The position numbers and the translations under genes are program-made. From Acidobacteriota bacterium (GTDB taxonomy: Bacteria; Acidobacteriota; Vicinamibacteria; Vicinamibacterales; CAVVIG01), in the NCBI GenBank assembly GCA_003222395.1, contig QHWB01000036.1, positions 1-64,000 of the forward strand: a stretch of 64,000 nt of DNA. Direction: 5' to 3'. Below, one piece after another: positions 45,697-54,976 of the stretch (the stretch's first letter is position 1; every line of letters begins with the position of its first letter). The notes beneath the pieces were generated by a model, which was not told where the DNA came from, made no database searches, and saw only the letters and a program-made list of their open reading frames with translations.

Positions 45697-45837
45697 GAGG
45701 TGCACTCCGAGTACCTGCGCGTCCTCATCGCGCAGCTGCGCACGAAGGTCGAACCGGTGCCATCGTCGCCGTCCTATCTGATTACCGAACCATGGGTCGG
45801 CTACCGGTTCAACCCCGTGCGAGTGACGCGCGCGTAA
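45697..45837 (+). pseudogene. C-terminal fragment of a KdpE-type response regulator
   Basis: Read in frame to TAA at 45835, the plus strand gives EVHSEYLRVLIAQLRTKVEP then SYLITEPWVGYRFNP, matching the recognition helix and wing of KdpE-type winged-helix regulators (YLRVYMGQLR, LLTEPGVGYR). The receiver and first half are missing. Confidence 0.7.
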
Positions 45838-45855
45838 CGGACTGACGATCGCTGA

Positions 45856-46662
45856 CTAGCGAGCCGGGAGGATTGCGATCGCGCGCAGCGGCGCACCGCT
45901 GCCGCCTTTGATCTTCATCGGCAGCGCGACGATGATGGCGCCGCGCGCAGGAAGCCGATCGAGATTGGTCATGTTCTCGAACGCCGGGATATCGCGCTCG
46001 TACAGGATCCGGTGGGTTTCGTACATCGTCGACTGCCCGTAGTCGATGCTGGCCGTGTCGATTCCGACGGCCTTGATCCTCCGCGCCTCGGCGAGCCATT
46101 TCGCGGCGTTGGGATGAAGCCCCGGAAAATGCAGCTTCGGCACGGCGCCTTCGCCGCGCTCGGCCGTGCCGAGGTATTTCACGGCGTCCGGCCAGTACTT
46201 CGAATATCCGGTGCGAACGAGGACGATGGCGCCCGCCGCGATCTCCCCGTTCCCTTTTTCCCACGCGGTGAAGTCGTCCATCGTCACGCGATAGTCCGGC
46301 TGCCTCGCGCCCGGCGAGGTGACGTCGATCACGACGACGTCGCCGATCAGGCGGTCCAGCGGAATCTGGTCGACAGACCAGTGGCCCTTCGCGAAATGGA
46401 CGGGCGCATCGATGTGCGTGCCGCCGTGCTCCGCTGCAGCGAAGTTATTCGCGGCATAGTAGTAGCCCTGCGGCGTCACGCCGTCGGCGACCTTCTCGAG
46501 CCTGAACGATTCGGCGGTTGGCCAGAAGATTGTCTGATCGCTGTAATCGTGCGAGAGATCCACGATCGTGCCGGCCGGCCAGCGTGACGGCTCCGCCGAC
46601 CGCGAGCATCCCGCCGCGAGAAGCGCAGCTGTGAGAACGATTCGATAACTATCGAATGCCAT
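45856..46662 (-). CDS. Cyclase-family (kynurenine formamidase-like) lipoprotein
   Basis: The 268-residue protein has a lipoprotein signal (LTAALLAAGCSRS). The metal motif HGGTHIDAPVHF lies at about residue 98, with IPLDRLIGDVVVIDV and IDTASIDYGQS later, defining the cyclase/formamidase family that binds Mn or Zn and hydrolyses amide or related bonds. Start is ATG 46662, where the signal begins; no strong ribosome site is seen. The lipobox puts it in the envelope, unlike cytoplasmic formamidases. Confidence 0.85.
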   Translation of the reverse strand: MAFDSYRIVLTAALLAAGCSRSAEPSRWPAGTIVDLSHDYSDQTIFWPTAESFRLEKVADGVTPQGYYYAANNFAAAEHGGTHIDAPVHFAKGHWSVDQIPLDRLIGDVVVIDVTSPGARQPDYRVTMDDFTAWEKGNGEIAAGAIVLVRTGYSKYWPDAVKYLGTAERGEGAVPKLHFPGLHPNAAKWLAEARRIKAVGIDTASIDYGQSTMYETHRILYERDIPAFENMTNLDRLPARGAIIVALPMKIKGGSGAPLRAIAILPAR

Positions 46663-46766
46663 GAATTCAAGGATATGCCCGACGGCGCCGTCGCCGGCCT
46701 CGGAAACGATCGCTGATTGTTGATCGGCTGGGTCGCCGCACGACGTGTTCGCAGTATGCTCCGGCG

Positions 46767-47231
46767 ATGCACTTGAGGCGTCTGGTTGTGGCCGCCGCCG
46801 TGAGCCTCGCAACAACGGGTTGCGATCAAGCGAACGGGCCCTCGCCTCCCCCGACGCAACCCGGCTCGGTCCGCATCGTGTTGGCAGCCGCGACGACGCG
46901 ACGATCCGATCTTCCGCCGTCGGCACAGTCGTGCGCCGATGCCGTGGGCGCGACTCACATCCATCCGAGCTGGCGTAACTTCGCCGCCATCCCGCTGCAA
47001 CCCATTCAACCAGATCGGTACGAGATCGGGTTCACGGATGTGCCTATCAACATGCGGATGTCGTTCCGAATAAATGACCAGAACGCGTGCGACGAGAATC
47101 CTACGGGAGCGGTGACGAGAAACGTTTCGGTGAATGACGTGCCGCTGGTCCAGAACGCGACTACGCCCGGCAACGGCGACGAGCCGGGTTTCGCTTTCAC
47201 GATGGCGCCAAACGGAACGATTAGCCAGTAA
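46767..47231 (+). CDS. Small lipoprotein of unknown function
   Basis: The 154-residue protein begins MHLRRLVVAAAVSLATTGCD (lipobox Cys at 19), then a Pro-rich linker and a beta-rich domain (SVRIVLAAATTRRSDLPPSA, RYEIGFTDVPINMRMSFRIN) with a few cysteines. No family is recognised. The 3' end overlaps an antisense permease remnant. Confidence 0.6.
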   Translation: MHLRRLVVAAAVSLATTGCDQANGPSPPPTQPGSVRIVLAAATTRRSDLPPSAQSCADAVGATHIHPSWRNFAAIPLQPIQPDRYEIGFTDVPINMRMSFRINDQNACDENPTGAVTRNVSVNDVPLVQNATTPGNGDEPGFAFTMAPNGTISQ

Positions 47232-47398
47232 TAACTTCTCTCTGCTCCGCCGCGCGCAATGCGGTGGCCGCGCTGATTCGCCTGGCGCGTCGGGCCGGCA
47301 GGTAGGCGGCGGCCGCCGCCGCCGCGAAGAGGGCGGCGGAAACCGCGGCAAACGTCGGCGGGTCGAGCGGCGTGAGGCCAGCACACCCATGAGTGTCT
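47221..47398 (-). pseudogene. C-terminal remnant of an ADOP/FtsX permease
   Basis: The minus strand gives LTPLDPPTFAAVSAALFAAA, then AAAAYLPARRARRISAATAL and RAAEQREVITG with stop TAA at 47221-47223: the last helix and cytoplasmic tail (LPARRAxxxxPxxALR) of an ADOP permease. The rest is absent. Confidence 0.65.
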
Positions 47399-47504
47399 TG
47401 GCCGGTGTTCCGCCTGGCATGGTTGACACGTCTTATTCACCGGCGATAGTCGAATGCGTCCACCGGTGAATGAAGCAGTCGAGAGAAGACGATGGGGGCT
47501 GTGG

Positions 47505-47843
47505 TCAGCGCGTCAGGGTGCCGAGCACCCACGCCCAGGGCGCCATCGCCGCGACAACATAGACGAGCGTCAACAGGGCGAGCGTCAGATGATGTGCGCG
47601 GATGTGGAGAGCGGTCGCGAGGACGATGGCGAGCGCTTTGGCGCCGATCAGCGTCACGCCGAGACCGAATGTCGACATGTAGAAGAGGAGAACGGGATTC
47701 CCTTCTGCGGCAAAGCCGAATCGCTCGACGGCGTCGAACGTCATCACGGCGTCTGCGACCTGGACGGCGGCGAACAGCGCGAGGATCCACACCGAGCGTG
47801 TGCGCGAGTTCGGCAGCGTCAGCGTGAGGGCCTGCGCCAGCAT
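47505..47843 (-). CDS. Small membrane protein, DUF5658-like
   Basis: The 112-residue protein has three hydrophobic segments: WILALFAAVQVADAVMTFDA, FYMSTFGLGVTLIGAKALAI and LALLTLVYVVAAMAPWAWVL. The first carries the polar QVADAVMTF pattern with GFAAEGNPV following, like DUF5658 proteins. ATG at 47843 is the first start that yields only the membrane core. Function unknown. Confidence 0.65.
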   Translation of the reverse strand: MLAQALTLTLPNSRTRSVWILALFAAVQVADAVMTFDAVERFGFAAEGNPVLLFYMSTFGLGVTLIGAKALAIVLATALHIRAHHLTLALLTLVYVVAAMAPWAWVLGTLTR

Positions 47844-48230
47844 GCGGCTGCACGCGGCAAAGACGGTGCCTCTGAAAGAACCAATGATCCCGGTGTGCTC
47901 GCTGGAAAAGTCTTCGCGGCAGCAGACAAACGTCGCGGCGATGGGATCGGCGATTCGCCAGCACTTGTCGGCGACCTCACGAAGGTGGCGTTCCGATCGC
48001 TTGCACGTTTTTCGAGATGCACACGCAAATCGCGCGGTGCGCGGCGTTTTAATTGCAGTCGCGCGGGCGCGACTTCGATTTCGCGTAGACGCTTGCACCG
48101 ACGCGAAAGCGACGGGCAGCAAATGATTACGCGGTGTGTAAGAAAGTACGTGATGGGTAACCGAATTTCATCTCTTCCCGGGACGACAACCGCTACACGA
48201 CGGTCTGACCGTCACAACGAGGACTCGCGC
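47844..48230. other. No gene seen upstream of the YVTN/Ig protein
   Basis: The apparent plus-strand frame running in from 47454 lacks a signal peptide and domain-like sequence until the ATG at 48231. The region probably carries promoters for the divergent genes. Confidence 0.4.
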
Positions 48231-50606
48231 ATGAGGCACACGAACGGGCCGACCAGGATGCAGCAGAGCTTCACCGCAGTTTTATTTCTCGCCGCGCTCT
48301 TCGTCGGCCTGGGATCAACCGAAGCCGCGGCGCAGACACACACCTTCGTCTCCGACACCGCGAACAATCGCGTCGTGGTGTTCAACACCGGCGACAGCAC
48401 GGCCGTGAAGAGTATCGCGGTCGGTACGGCTCCAACCCAGGTGGTCCTCTCGCAGGACGGCGCGAAGGCGTTCGTCACCAACAGTGGCGCGCCGTTCTCG
48501 ATATCGGTCATCGATACGAGCGAGGCGTGCATCACAACCAACGCCTGTAACGACACGATCACGATTCCGGTTGCGGCCTCGCCGCAGAGCGTCGCCGTCC
48601 GATCGCAGGGAGATTCGGCCTTCGTGTTGACCGACGCCGGCGTCGTGCAGGTCATCGATCTCGGGACCAACATGCCGGGCGATTCGATCTTCGTCGGCGG
48701 CAGCGACGGAGGCCTCGCGGTGACGCCGAACGGATCGTTCTTGTACGTCGCTTCCGGCGACGTGACCGTCCTTCAGATCTCGGACACCAAGACACTGTCC
48801 GTCGTCGGCACGCCCTTCGCGCCTGAAGTGTCGCCCGAACTGGATGTGTTCAATTTCGCCGTGTCGGTGGCGATCGCACGGGATGGAACAGTCTACGTGC
48901 CGTTCAACACGTACTCGTATAACGGTCTGTTCGGTTTCAATGCGAGCGGCGGTATCGCTCGCATCAAGCCTGGCGGCACCAGCGTCTCCGACGTCGTTCA
49001 GCTCTTCTCGCTGCCCGGATCCATCGCCGTGAGCGGCGACGGACGCCTGGTGGACGCCGCGATCAATTACATGTGGTTCCAGACCGGCTACGGCGCCGCC
49101 TTCTTTCCGGGCCGCACCGTCGCTGCAGTCGAAACCGCCGCGATGGGGACCGCTGCGAATCCCTTGTTCGGTTGGACCGACCTGGGCGCGGACGGCATTC
49201 TCTGGAACCAGCAGCACACGCCATCGGGGGTGGCGATCACGCCGGACGGCGCCAGCGTGTACGTGACAATCCCCGGCTTCAACACGATTGCCAGGATTGA
49301 CACCGCAGACAACCTCGTCAAAGAGACCTTCCAACTGGGCGTCACACCCGACGCACCCAACACGGCCAGGCCCAACGGCATCGCGATCACTCCCAATCCG
49401 TCTGCCGCTCCCACGCCGCTCACGATCGACGCCGTCGACGACGCGTCGACGTCGCCGTTGCCGGCCCTGGCCGCCAGACCCGCTGTCGCGAACGTGCTCG
49501 GCAACGACACGCTCGGAGGCGCACCGGCCGTGCCCGCGAACGTGACGCTGTCGTTCGTGTCGGCGACGAGCGCCGGCGTGATGCTTGACTCGGGCAAGGG
49601 CGCGGTCTGGACGAACGGCGACGCACAAGTCGGCCCCCAGAGTCTCGTGTACAAGATTTGTGAGACGGCCAACCCGGAGAATTGCGACACGGCAACGGTC
49701 ACGTTGAACGTCAGGGCGCCTTACGTGATCGACGCGGTGGACGACCACGCCACGTCGTTTGCCGGAACGACGCCGCTGTCAAACGTCGCGGCGAACGACA
49801 CGCTGAACGGCGGAGTCGCGGGTCCGTCGAACGTGACGCTGACGCTCCTCTCCGTCAGCGACGCCGGCATCGGCCTCAACGCCGCCGACGGCTCGGTGTT
49901 CGTCACCGCCGTCGCCAGCGTCGGCGACCATTCGCTCGTCTACCAGATCTGCGAGATTGAGAGCTCGAGCAATTGCGACAACGGCACGGCGACGGTGACG
50001 GTGATTCCGCACGCTGTTCGGGCAGTAAACGACAGCGGCACGTCGCCGCGAACGGGTGGGACGCCGATTGCCAACGTACTGGCGAACGACACGTTCGACG
50101 GATCGCCGGCCACGCTCGGGCAAGTCACGCTGAAGCTGCTGTCGTCGAGCAACCCGGGCGTGACGCTCAACGCAGCAACCGGCGCCGTGTCGGTCGCGTC
50201 GGGAACGCCTGCCGGAGTGCAGACGCTGCAGTATCGAATCTGCGAGGCGGCGAGTCAGTCCAATTGCAGCGACGCGTCGGTCTCGATCACGGTGAATGCG
50301 AATGTCATCCTTGCGGTGGCGGACCGGGCGAGAGCCTCGAACAAGACGGCGAACACGGCCATCGCCAGCGTTCTCGCCAACGACATGCTGGCCGGCGGAC
50401 CCGCGACGACCTCGAACGTGCAGCTGTCGCTCGTTTCTCTGACGCCGGCCAACCGCGATATCCAGCTGAATCTGTCGACCGGCGCCGTCGATGTCCTCAG
50501 GAGGACGAGCGGCGGGACCTTCTCGCTGGTGTATCAGATTTGCGAAGTCGGGAGTCCTACCAACTGCAGTCAGGCGACGGTGACGCTCGACCTGAGCGGC
50601 AAGTAA
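48231..50606 (+). CDS. Secreted YVTN-propeller protein with four Ig-like repeats
   Basis: The 791-residue protein has a signal peptide (ending EAAAQTHTF), a YVTN-type propeller (about 35-395: NNRVVVFNTGDSTAVKSIAV, VTPNGSFLYVAS, VAITPDGASVYVTIPGFNTI), then four repeats of about 93 residues, each with a start like DAVDDxxTSP, VLANDTLxGxPA, LVYQICE and NCxxATV. The Cys pair (ICE...NC) in each repeat suggests a disulfide. Such repeats act as adhesive spacers. A strong terminator follows at 50625. Confidence 0.85.
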   Translation: MRHTNGPTRMQQSFTAVLFLAALFVGLGSTEAAAQTHTFVSDTANNRVVVFNTGDSTAVKSIAVGTAPTQVVLSQDGAKAFVTNSGAPFSISVIDTSEACITTNACNDTITIPVAASPQSVAVRSQGDSAFVLTDAGVVQVIDLGTNMPGDSIFVGGSDGGLAVTPNGSFLYVASGDVTVLQISDTKTLSVVGTPFAPEVSPELDVFNFAVSVAIARDGTVYVPFNTYSYNGLFGFNASGGIARIKPGGTSVSDVVQLFSLPGSIAVSGDGRLVDAAINYMWFQTGYGAAFFPGRTVAAVETAAMGTAANPLFGWTDLGADGILWNQQHTPSGVAITPDGASVYVTIPGFNTIARIDTADNLVKETFQLGVTPDAPNTARPNGIAITPNPSAAPTPLTIDAVDDASTSPLPALAARPAVANVLGNDTLGGAPAVPANVTLSFVSATSAGVMLDSGKGAVWTNGDAQVGPQSLVYKICETANPENCDTATVTLNVRAPYVIDAVDDHATSFAGTTPLSNVAANDTLNGGVAGPSNVTLTLLSVSDAGIGLNAADGSVFVTAVASVGDHSLVYQICEIESSSNCDNGTATVTVIPHAVRAVNDSGTSPRTGGTPIANVLANDTFDGSPATLGQVTLKLLSSSNPGVTLNAATGAVSVASGTPAGVQTLQYRICEAASQSNCSDASVSITVNANVILAVADRARASNKTANTAIASVLANDMLAGGPATTSNVQLSLVSLTPANRDIQLNLSTGAVDVLRRTSGGTFSLVYQICEVGSPTNCSQATVTLDLSGK

Positions 50607-50624
50607 CACAGCAGACGAAAGCGC

Positions 50625-50659
50625 AACGGCGCACGCGATTGTCGCGTGCGCCGTTTTTT
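50625..50659 (+). terminator. Rho-independent terminator
   Basis: A perfect 14-bp stem (AACGGCGCACGCGA with TCGCGTGCGCCGTT), 3-base loop and T-run at 50654-50659, 19 bases after the stop of the YVTN/Ig gene. Confidence 0.92.
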
Positions 50660-50679
50660 CTGGCCGCGATCGGAGCCAA

Positions 50680-50791
50680 GCGTGGATTTCAAACGTCCAC
50701 GCGAGGCCGGCGTGGCTCAATGCCGCGCCTTCAAAAGCCGAGCGGGGGTTTCAGGGGTCCCCGCGAGGCCGGCGCGACTCAATGTCGCGCC
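50680..50791. repeat. Two tandem copies of a double-hairpin element
   Basis: Copy A (50680-50729) and copy B (50742-50791), 62 bp apart, each have hairpin 1 (GCGTGGA with TCCACGC in A; GCGGGG with CCCCGC in B) and hairpin 2 (GGCGTGGC with GCCGCGCC in A; GGCGCGAC with GTCGCGCC in B), both with the loop TCAAT in hairpin 2. Several differences between copies are compensatory pairs. Confidence 0.8.
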
Positions 50792-50884
50792 TTTCAAAAA
50801 TGTGTAAGGTTTTGTCCGGTTTGGAACAGTACGTATTCGTAATAATAAGGGCATCGGACATCGTCCACGACGATCGCCTGTGGG

Positions 50885-51097
50885 TCAGACGTTCCAGCCG
50901 TGCGGCCCCGTCCATCCCTCCGATGTAATCCGCTGCTCGAACTCCTCCTGACGCTTCGTCAGCTCCGCCGAATCGGCGAAGCGCTCGACGTGCTCGGTGC
51001 CGTCCGGATCGATCACGCAGAACTCGTACCCGCCGTTGGCGCCTTCCCTCGCTTCATATCGCAGGAACTGGCCCTTCCGCTCGAACCACCAGAACAC
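50885..51097 (-). CDS. Small hypothetical protein
   Basis: The 70-residue protein starts at GTG 51097 behind AGGAGGT and reads VFWWFERKGQFLRYEARE, then GGYEFCVIDPDGTEHVERF and QEEFEQRITSEGWTGPHGWN. The alternation of strands then a helix looks natural; it is a common kind of small acidobacterial hypothetical with no known role. Confidence 0.7.
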   Translation of the reverse strand: MFWWFERKGQFLRYEAREGANGGYEFCVIDPDGTEHVERFADSAELTKRQEEFEQRITSEGWTGPHGWNV

Positions 51098-51237
51098 ACG
51101 ACCTCCTGTCCGGCTTATCGGACCGCCTTCGCTCCGGCGTTATGACGGAGCTTCGCCGGGGCAGGCGTCGGCTCTGTTCGAACGTGACGAGGGAGCTGCG
51201 GAACGGCGCGAAGACGGCACGATACGCCTGCCGTACG

Positions 51238-52434
51238 ATGGATGTCGCTGTGCCATCGGTGGTGATTGCCGGCGCGGGTATCTTCGGCGTGACCGCTGCG
51301 ATCGAGCTGCGGCGGCGCGGGCATTCGGTGCAGCTGCTGGACCCCGGACCGCTGCCGCACCCGCTCGCCGCTTCCACCGACATCAGCAAGGTCGTCCGAA
51401 TCGAATACGGCGCCGATGAAGAGTACACGTCGCTCGCAGAAAAGGCCATCGAAGGGTGGCGCCGATGGAATCGTGATTTCGGCGTCACGTTGTATCACGA
51501 GACCGGATTGCTGATGCTGCGGCCGACGCCGCTCGCGCCCGGCACCGTCGAGCAGGACAGCTTCGACGTGATTTCGCGCCGCGGCCACCGGCCCGAGATG
51601 GTGGATGCCGCCGCCGTGGGCCGCCGCTTCCGCGCGTGGAACGCCGACGTGTACCGATACGGAACCTTCGATCCCGAAGGCGGCTTCGTCGAGAGCGGCC
51701 GCGTCGTCGCCAGGCTCGTGCAGCAGGCGGCGGCGATTGGCATCGAGATTCACCAGGGCGTGGCGTTTGCCACGCTGGACGAGCAGGACAAGCCGTTCGG
51801 GGCGCGACGGGCGGGATTGATCACTGCAAGCGGCCGGCGGTTCGAAGGCGACCTCGTGATCCTTGCGCTCGGTGCCTGGACGCCGCACGCGATGCCGTGG
51901 CTTGCTTCCGAGCTTCGATCGACCGGTCATCCCATCGTGCACTTCCGCCCGGTGGACCCCGAACCGTTCCGGCCGGAGCGGTTTCCCGTGTTCTGCGCCG
52001 ACATCTCGACGACCGGTTATTACGGCTTTCCCGTTCATCCGATCGAGGGCGTCGTGAAAATTGCGCGCCACGGCGTCGGACGCGTGATGCACCCGGAATC
52101 GCCGGAGCGGGTCGTCACGGCGGAAGAGCTCGCGCACGCGCGCGCGTTCGTCGCCGAGGTCTTTCCCCTGCTCGCCGCTTCGCCCATCGTCTTCAGCGGC
52201 GTGTGCCTCTACTGCGATTCGTGGGACGGACACTTCTGGATCGCGCACGATCCCGATCGGCCGGGCGTCGTCGTGGCAACCGGCGACAGCGGCCACGCGT
52301 TCAAGTTCGGGCCCGTGCTCGGATCGCTGATCGCCGACGTCGCCGAGGGACGCGCCGATCCGCTCCACCAGAAATTCCGATGGAGACCCGGCGTCCGGCC
52401 CCGACGATCCGAGGAGGCGATGCGATCACAATGA
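51238..52434 (+). CDS. FAD-dependent amine/amino-acid oxidase, sarcosine-oxidase-like
   Basis: The 398-residue protein has the FAD-binding [20 protein letters not shown] at its start, [40 protein letters not shown] and the C-terminal [20 protein letters not shown], the pattern of the DAO/monomeric sarcosine oxidase and N-methyltryptophan oxidase group. It oxidises an amine C-N bond using FAD and oxygen; the substrate is unknown. Its stop overlaps by nine bases the convergent kinase gene. Confidence 0.85.
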   Translation: MDVAVPSVVIAGAGIFGVTAAIELRRRGHSVQLLDPGPLPHPLAASTDISKVVRIEYGADEEYTSLAEKAIEGWRRWNRDFGVTLYHETGLLMLRPTPLAPGTVEQDSFDVISRRGHRPEMVDAAAVGRRFRAWNADVYRYGTFDPEGGFVESGRVVARLVQQAAAIGIEIHQGVAFATLDEQDKPFGARRAGLITASGRRFEGDLVILALGAWTPHAMPWLASELRSTGHPIVHFRPVDPEPFRPERFPVFCADISTTGYYGFPVHPIEGVVKIARHGVGRVMHPESPERVVTAEELAHARAFVAEVFPLLAASPIVFSGVCLYCDSWDGHFWIAHDPDRPGVVVATGDSGHAFKFGPVLGSLIADVAEGRADPLHQKFRWRPGVRPRRSEEAMRSQ

Positions 52435-53457
52435 TGAGCGGCTGCGCTCGACGTCGACCGACGGCTTGATCGTTCGGCAGCCGCTGGAAGCGAGCGCGTT
52501 CCGCAGCCGATCGAACGTCGCTTCGGTGGCGTAGGTGCCGACGATCGCGCCGCCTGAGCCGGCGAAGTTCGCGCTTGCGCCGCACGCGCGCGCGGCGTCG
52601 GCCATCTGCACCTGCCACGGTGGAAGCCGGTAGATACTGCGGCGCACGTCGAGGTTGTCGTCGATCGCGCGGGCGAGCATTGCCGCGTCGCCCGCGACGA
52701 TCGCGCGGCGCGCGGTATCGGCCAGTTCCGCGGCGCGGCGCATCGCGTTCACGACGCACGGTTCGCCGCGATCGAAGCGCCCGCGCACGTCGTTGTGGAA
52801 CACGTCGGTCGGCTCGCTGAGGCCTGCGTGATACGCGACATAGATCGGCGGCAGCGATTCGGGGTCGAGCCGCTCGTAGCTGTAACACAGCAGCCCGTCG
52901 ACGCGGCGTTCGCACGGCTCGCTGAAATCCATGTAGACGAGCCCTTCGTACACCTGGATGACCCGATCCTGCAGTCCCGCCGCGATGCCGAGCTCGTCGC
53001 GCTCCACGGACAACACCAGCGACGGCTGCAGGTCGAGCGGCATCGCGACGTCGTAGAACTCCATGAGGCAGCGCAGCGTCGCCACGACAATGGCGCTCGA
53101 TCCGGCGAGGCCGACCTGGCGCGGAATCGTCGTGTGGTAGCGGATCGAGAAGTTGCGATCGTGGAGCGCGATCCCCTTCAGCTCGCAGTAATCGTGAAAG
53201 CGTTTGATCGTCGCCTTGATTAACCGGATGCCGCCGTAGTAGCCGTGCAGCGCCACGTCGCGCGCGAGATCGCGGATGCCATTGAAAGCCGCGCGATCGT
53301 CCTCGGCGAGCACGATGTCGACCGTGTCCCATTCATAGAGGACGACTTCCGCCCAGAAGTCGCCGACGCTCAGGGCGATCGTCTTGCCGTGGTACCCGTC
53401 CGAGGGATTCCCCGCCAGCGCCGCTCTCGCGTACGCGCGCTTACGAATGATGACCAT
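52426..53457 (-). CDS. GHMP kinase, glucuronokinase-like
   Basis: The 343-residue protein has [20 protein letters not shown] (GHMP N-terminal motif with the NPSD variant), [19 protein letters not shown] (ATP loop) and [18 protein letters not shown] (motif 3). The GNPSD.Y.G and RQxGLxGSSAI forms resemble plant glucuronokinases, which make glucuronate-1-phosphate. It overlaps the 3' end of the GalU-like gene by 17 bases, so the pair may convert glucuronate to UDP-glucuronate. ATG at 53457 is inside that gene. Confidence 0.8.
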   Translation of the reverse strand: MVIIRKRAYARAALAGNPSDGYHGKTIALSVGDFWAEVVLYEWDTVDIVLAEDDRAAFNGIRDLARDVALHGYYGGIRLIKATIKRFHDYCELKGIALHDRNFSIRYHTTIPRQVGLAGSSAIVVATLRCLMEFYDVAMPLDLQPSLVLSVERDELGIAAGLQDRVIQVYEGLVYMDFSEPCERRVDGLLCYSYERLDPESLPPIYVAYHAGLSEPTDVFHNDVRGRFDRGEPCVVNAMRRAAELADTARRAIVAGDAAMLARAIDDNLDVRRSIYRLPPWQVQMADAARACGASANFAGSGGAIVGTYATEATFDRLRNALASSGCRTIKPSVDVERSRSSL

Positions 53458-54334
53458 TGACGAGCCGGACGAGGAACTCGCGCAGCGACGCGCCGTGCTT
53501 CGGATCGGCCAGCGCGAGCTCGACGAACGCGCGGAAGTAGGAGTCGAAGTTCCCGATATCGAAGCGGCGCTCGCCCGCGCCGAGCCTGACGCCGTAGACG
53601 CGGCCGCCGCCGTGGATCATCTGCCTGATCGCGTCGGTCAGCTGAATCTCGCCTGCTTTGCCGGGACGCGTCCGCTCGAGGACGTCGAACACCGCGGGCG
53701 ACAGGACGTAGCGGGCCGCGATCGCGAGCCGGCTCGGCGCTTCGTCGCGGCGCGGTTTCTCGACGAGATCCTTCAGCTCGAACACGTCGTCCGCCTCGCC
53801 CTTCGGACTCGCAATGCCATAGTTGTGAACGTCGTCGAGCGGCACTTCCTCGAGCGCGATCACCGCTGCCGCGTCGTGCGCCTCGAACGTGCGAACGAGG
53901 CGCCGGACGACATCGCTGCCGCCACTGGTGCCGATGATCGAGTCGCCGAGCGCGACGATGAACGGCCGATCGTTGACGAACGCGCGCGCGGCGAGCACCG
54001 CGTGCCCCAACCCGAGCGCGCGGCGCTGGCGCGTGTAGAAGTACTGGACGGGCGCCCGTTCGAAGGCCAGATCCGAGAGCAGATCCTCCTTGCCGCTCTC
54101 CCGCAGCGCCTGCACGAGCTCTTCGTTGATGTCGAAGTGGTTCTCGATCGACGCCTTGCCCGGCCCGGTGATGAACACGATGCGCCGAACGCCGACCGAC
54201 GTCAGCTCTTCGAAAACGTACTGCACGACCGGCTTGCGGCCGACCGGCAGCATCTCCTTCGGCTGGGACTTCGTTGCCGGAAGCAGGCGCGTGCCCAGTC
54301 CGGCGACCGGGACGACCGCCGTGTCGATGATCAT
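53441..54334 (-). CDS. galU: UTP-glucose-1-phosphate uridylyltransferase (GalU-like)
   Basis: The 297-residue protein has [20 protein letters not shown] (nucleotide loop), [41 protein letters not shown] and [11 protein letters not shown], all GalU signatures. It joins a sugar-1-phosphate to UTP. Translational coupling to the glucuronokinase-like gene hints that it may also accept glucuronate-1-phosphate, but this is inference. Confidence 0.92.
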   Translation of the reverse strand: MIIDTAVVPVAGLGTRLLPATKSQPKEMLPVGRKPVVQYVFEELTSVGVRRIVFITGPGKASIENHFDINEELVQALRESGKEDLLSDLAFERAPVQYFYTRQRRALGLGHAVLAARAFVNDRPFIVALGDSIIGTSGGSDVVRRLVRTFEAHDAAAVIALEEVPLDDVHNYGIASPKGEADDVFELKDLVEKPRRDEAPSRLAIAARYVLSPAVFDVLERTRPGKAGEIQLTDAIRQMIHGGGRVYGVRLGAGERRFDIGNFDSYFRAFVELALADPKHGASLREFLVRLVNGHHS

Positions 54335-54558
54335 GGCGCGCCATCATAGTTGTTGTGGCATCGCCTCGATCTCGGATTCTTCAAGGACCTCGAGAGGGAT
54401 TGAACGCGGCGGTTGCGATCGGCGACCATCGACTACAACGCATGACGACCGCTCACGTCGCGCCCGATCGATTCACGCGTGGATCGCCGGCGCAGCGCGT
54501 CGAGTGGCATGCAACACGTTCGCTCGCACGACGCGCTGAGCGCGTCGGGAACCTTGCG

Positions 54559-54756
54559 TTACTGAGGTCGTACGCTGCCCGCGCGCGGGCCCTTCGGGGA
54601 CGGCTCCTCTTCAAAGGCGACCTGCTGTCCTTCGGCCAGCCGAGTGAAATCGCCCTCCACCGAGGACCGATGGAAGAAGAACTCCTGTCCGCGGTCGTCG
54701 CGGATGAACCCGAACCCTTTGTCGTGAACGACGCGTTTGATCCGTCCTTGCGCCAC
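54559..54756 (-). CDS. Cold-shock-domain protein
   Basis: The 65-residue protein starts at GTG 54756 behind AGGAGGG. RNP1 (KGFGFIRDD) and a modified RNP2 (EFFFHRSSV, normally DVFVHxS) identify a single-stranded nucleic-acid-binding cold-shock domain. The upstream extension of the frame is not coding-like. Family members act as RNA chaperones. Confidence 0.88.
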   Translation of the reverse strand: MAQGRIKRVVHDKGFGFIRDDRGQEFFFHRSSVEGDFTRLAEGQQVAFEEEPSPKGPRAGSVRPQ

Positions 54757-54920
54757 GACGCCCTCCTGTCGAGTCTGTCGAGTCTCGTCTCGCGTCAGGA
54801 GCAACTGTCTGCAATCACTGCGCCCGGCTACGGGACGCTGAGGTTGACTTTCGGCGGGCTGGACCTGTGGCTGGACACTGGGTACTGGGAATTGTGGAGT
54901 TAGTGTGAGGGCCGAAGCCC

Positions 54921-54960
54921 GGATCAAAGGCCAGCGGTTTCGCTGACTGGCCTTTGATCC
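54921..54960 (-). terminator. Hairpin after the aldolase gene
   Basis: GGATCAAAGGCCAG at 54921-54934 pairs perfectly with CTGGCCTTTGATCC at 54947-54960 (14 bp, 12-base loop). It lies 16 bases beyond the aldolase stop; no T-tract follows, so termination strength is uncertain. Confidence 0.6.
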
Positions 54961-54976
54961 CTGACCTGTGTTCGTG

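Noticed and set aside
47454-48230. N-terminal extension of the YVTN/Ig protein
   Set aside because: Arg-rich, crosses the opposite-strand membrane gene, and a good signal peptide starts at 48231.
48315-49748. 477-codon minus-strand gene opposite the YVTN/Ig protein
   Set aside because: Composition (Arg/His/Asp) is that of a shadow frame; the plus strand has signal peptide and repeats.
54921-54960. Riboswitch or small RNA
   Set aside because: A simple perfect hairpin right after a gene is better read as a terminator-like structure.
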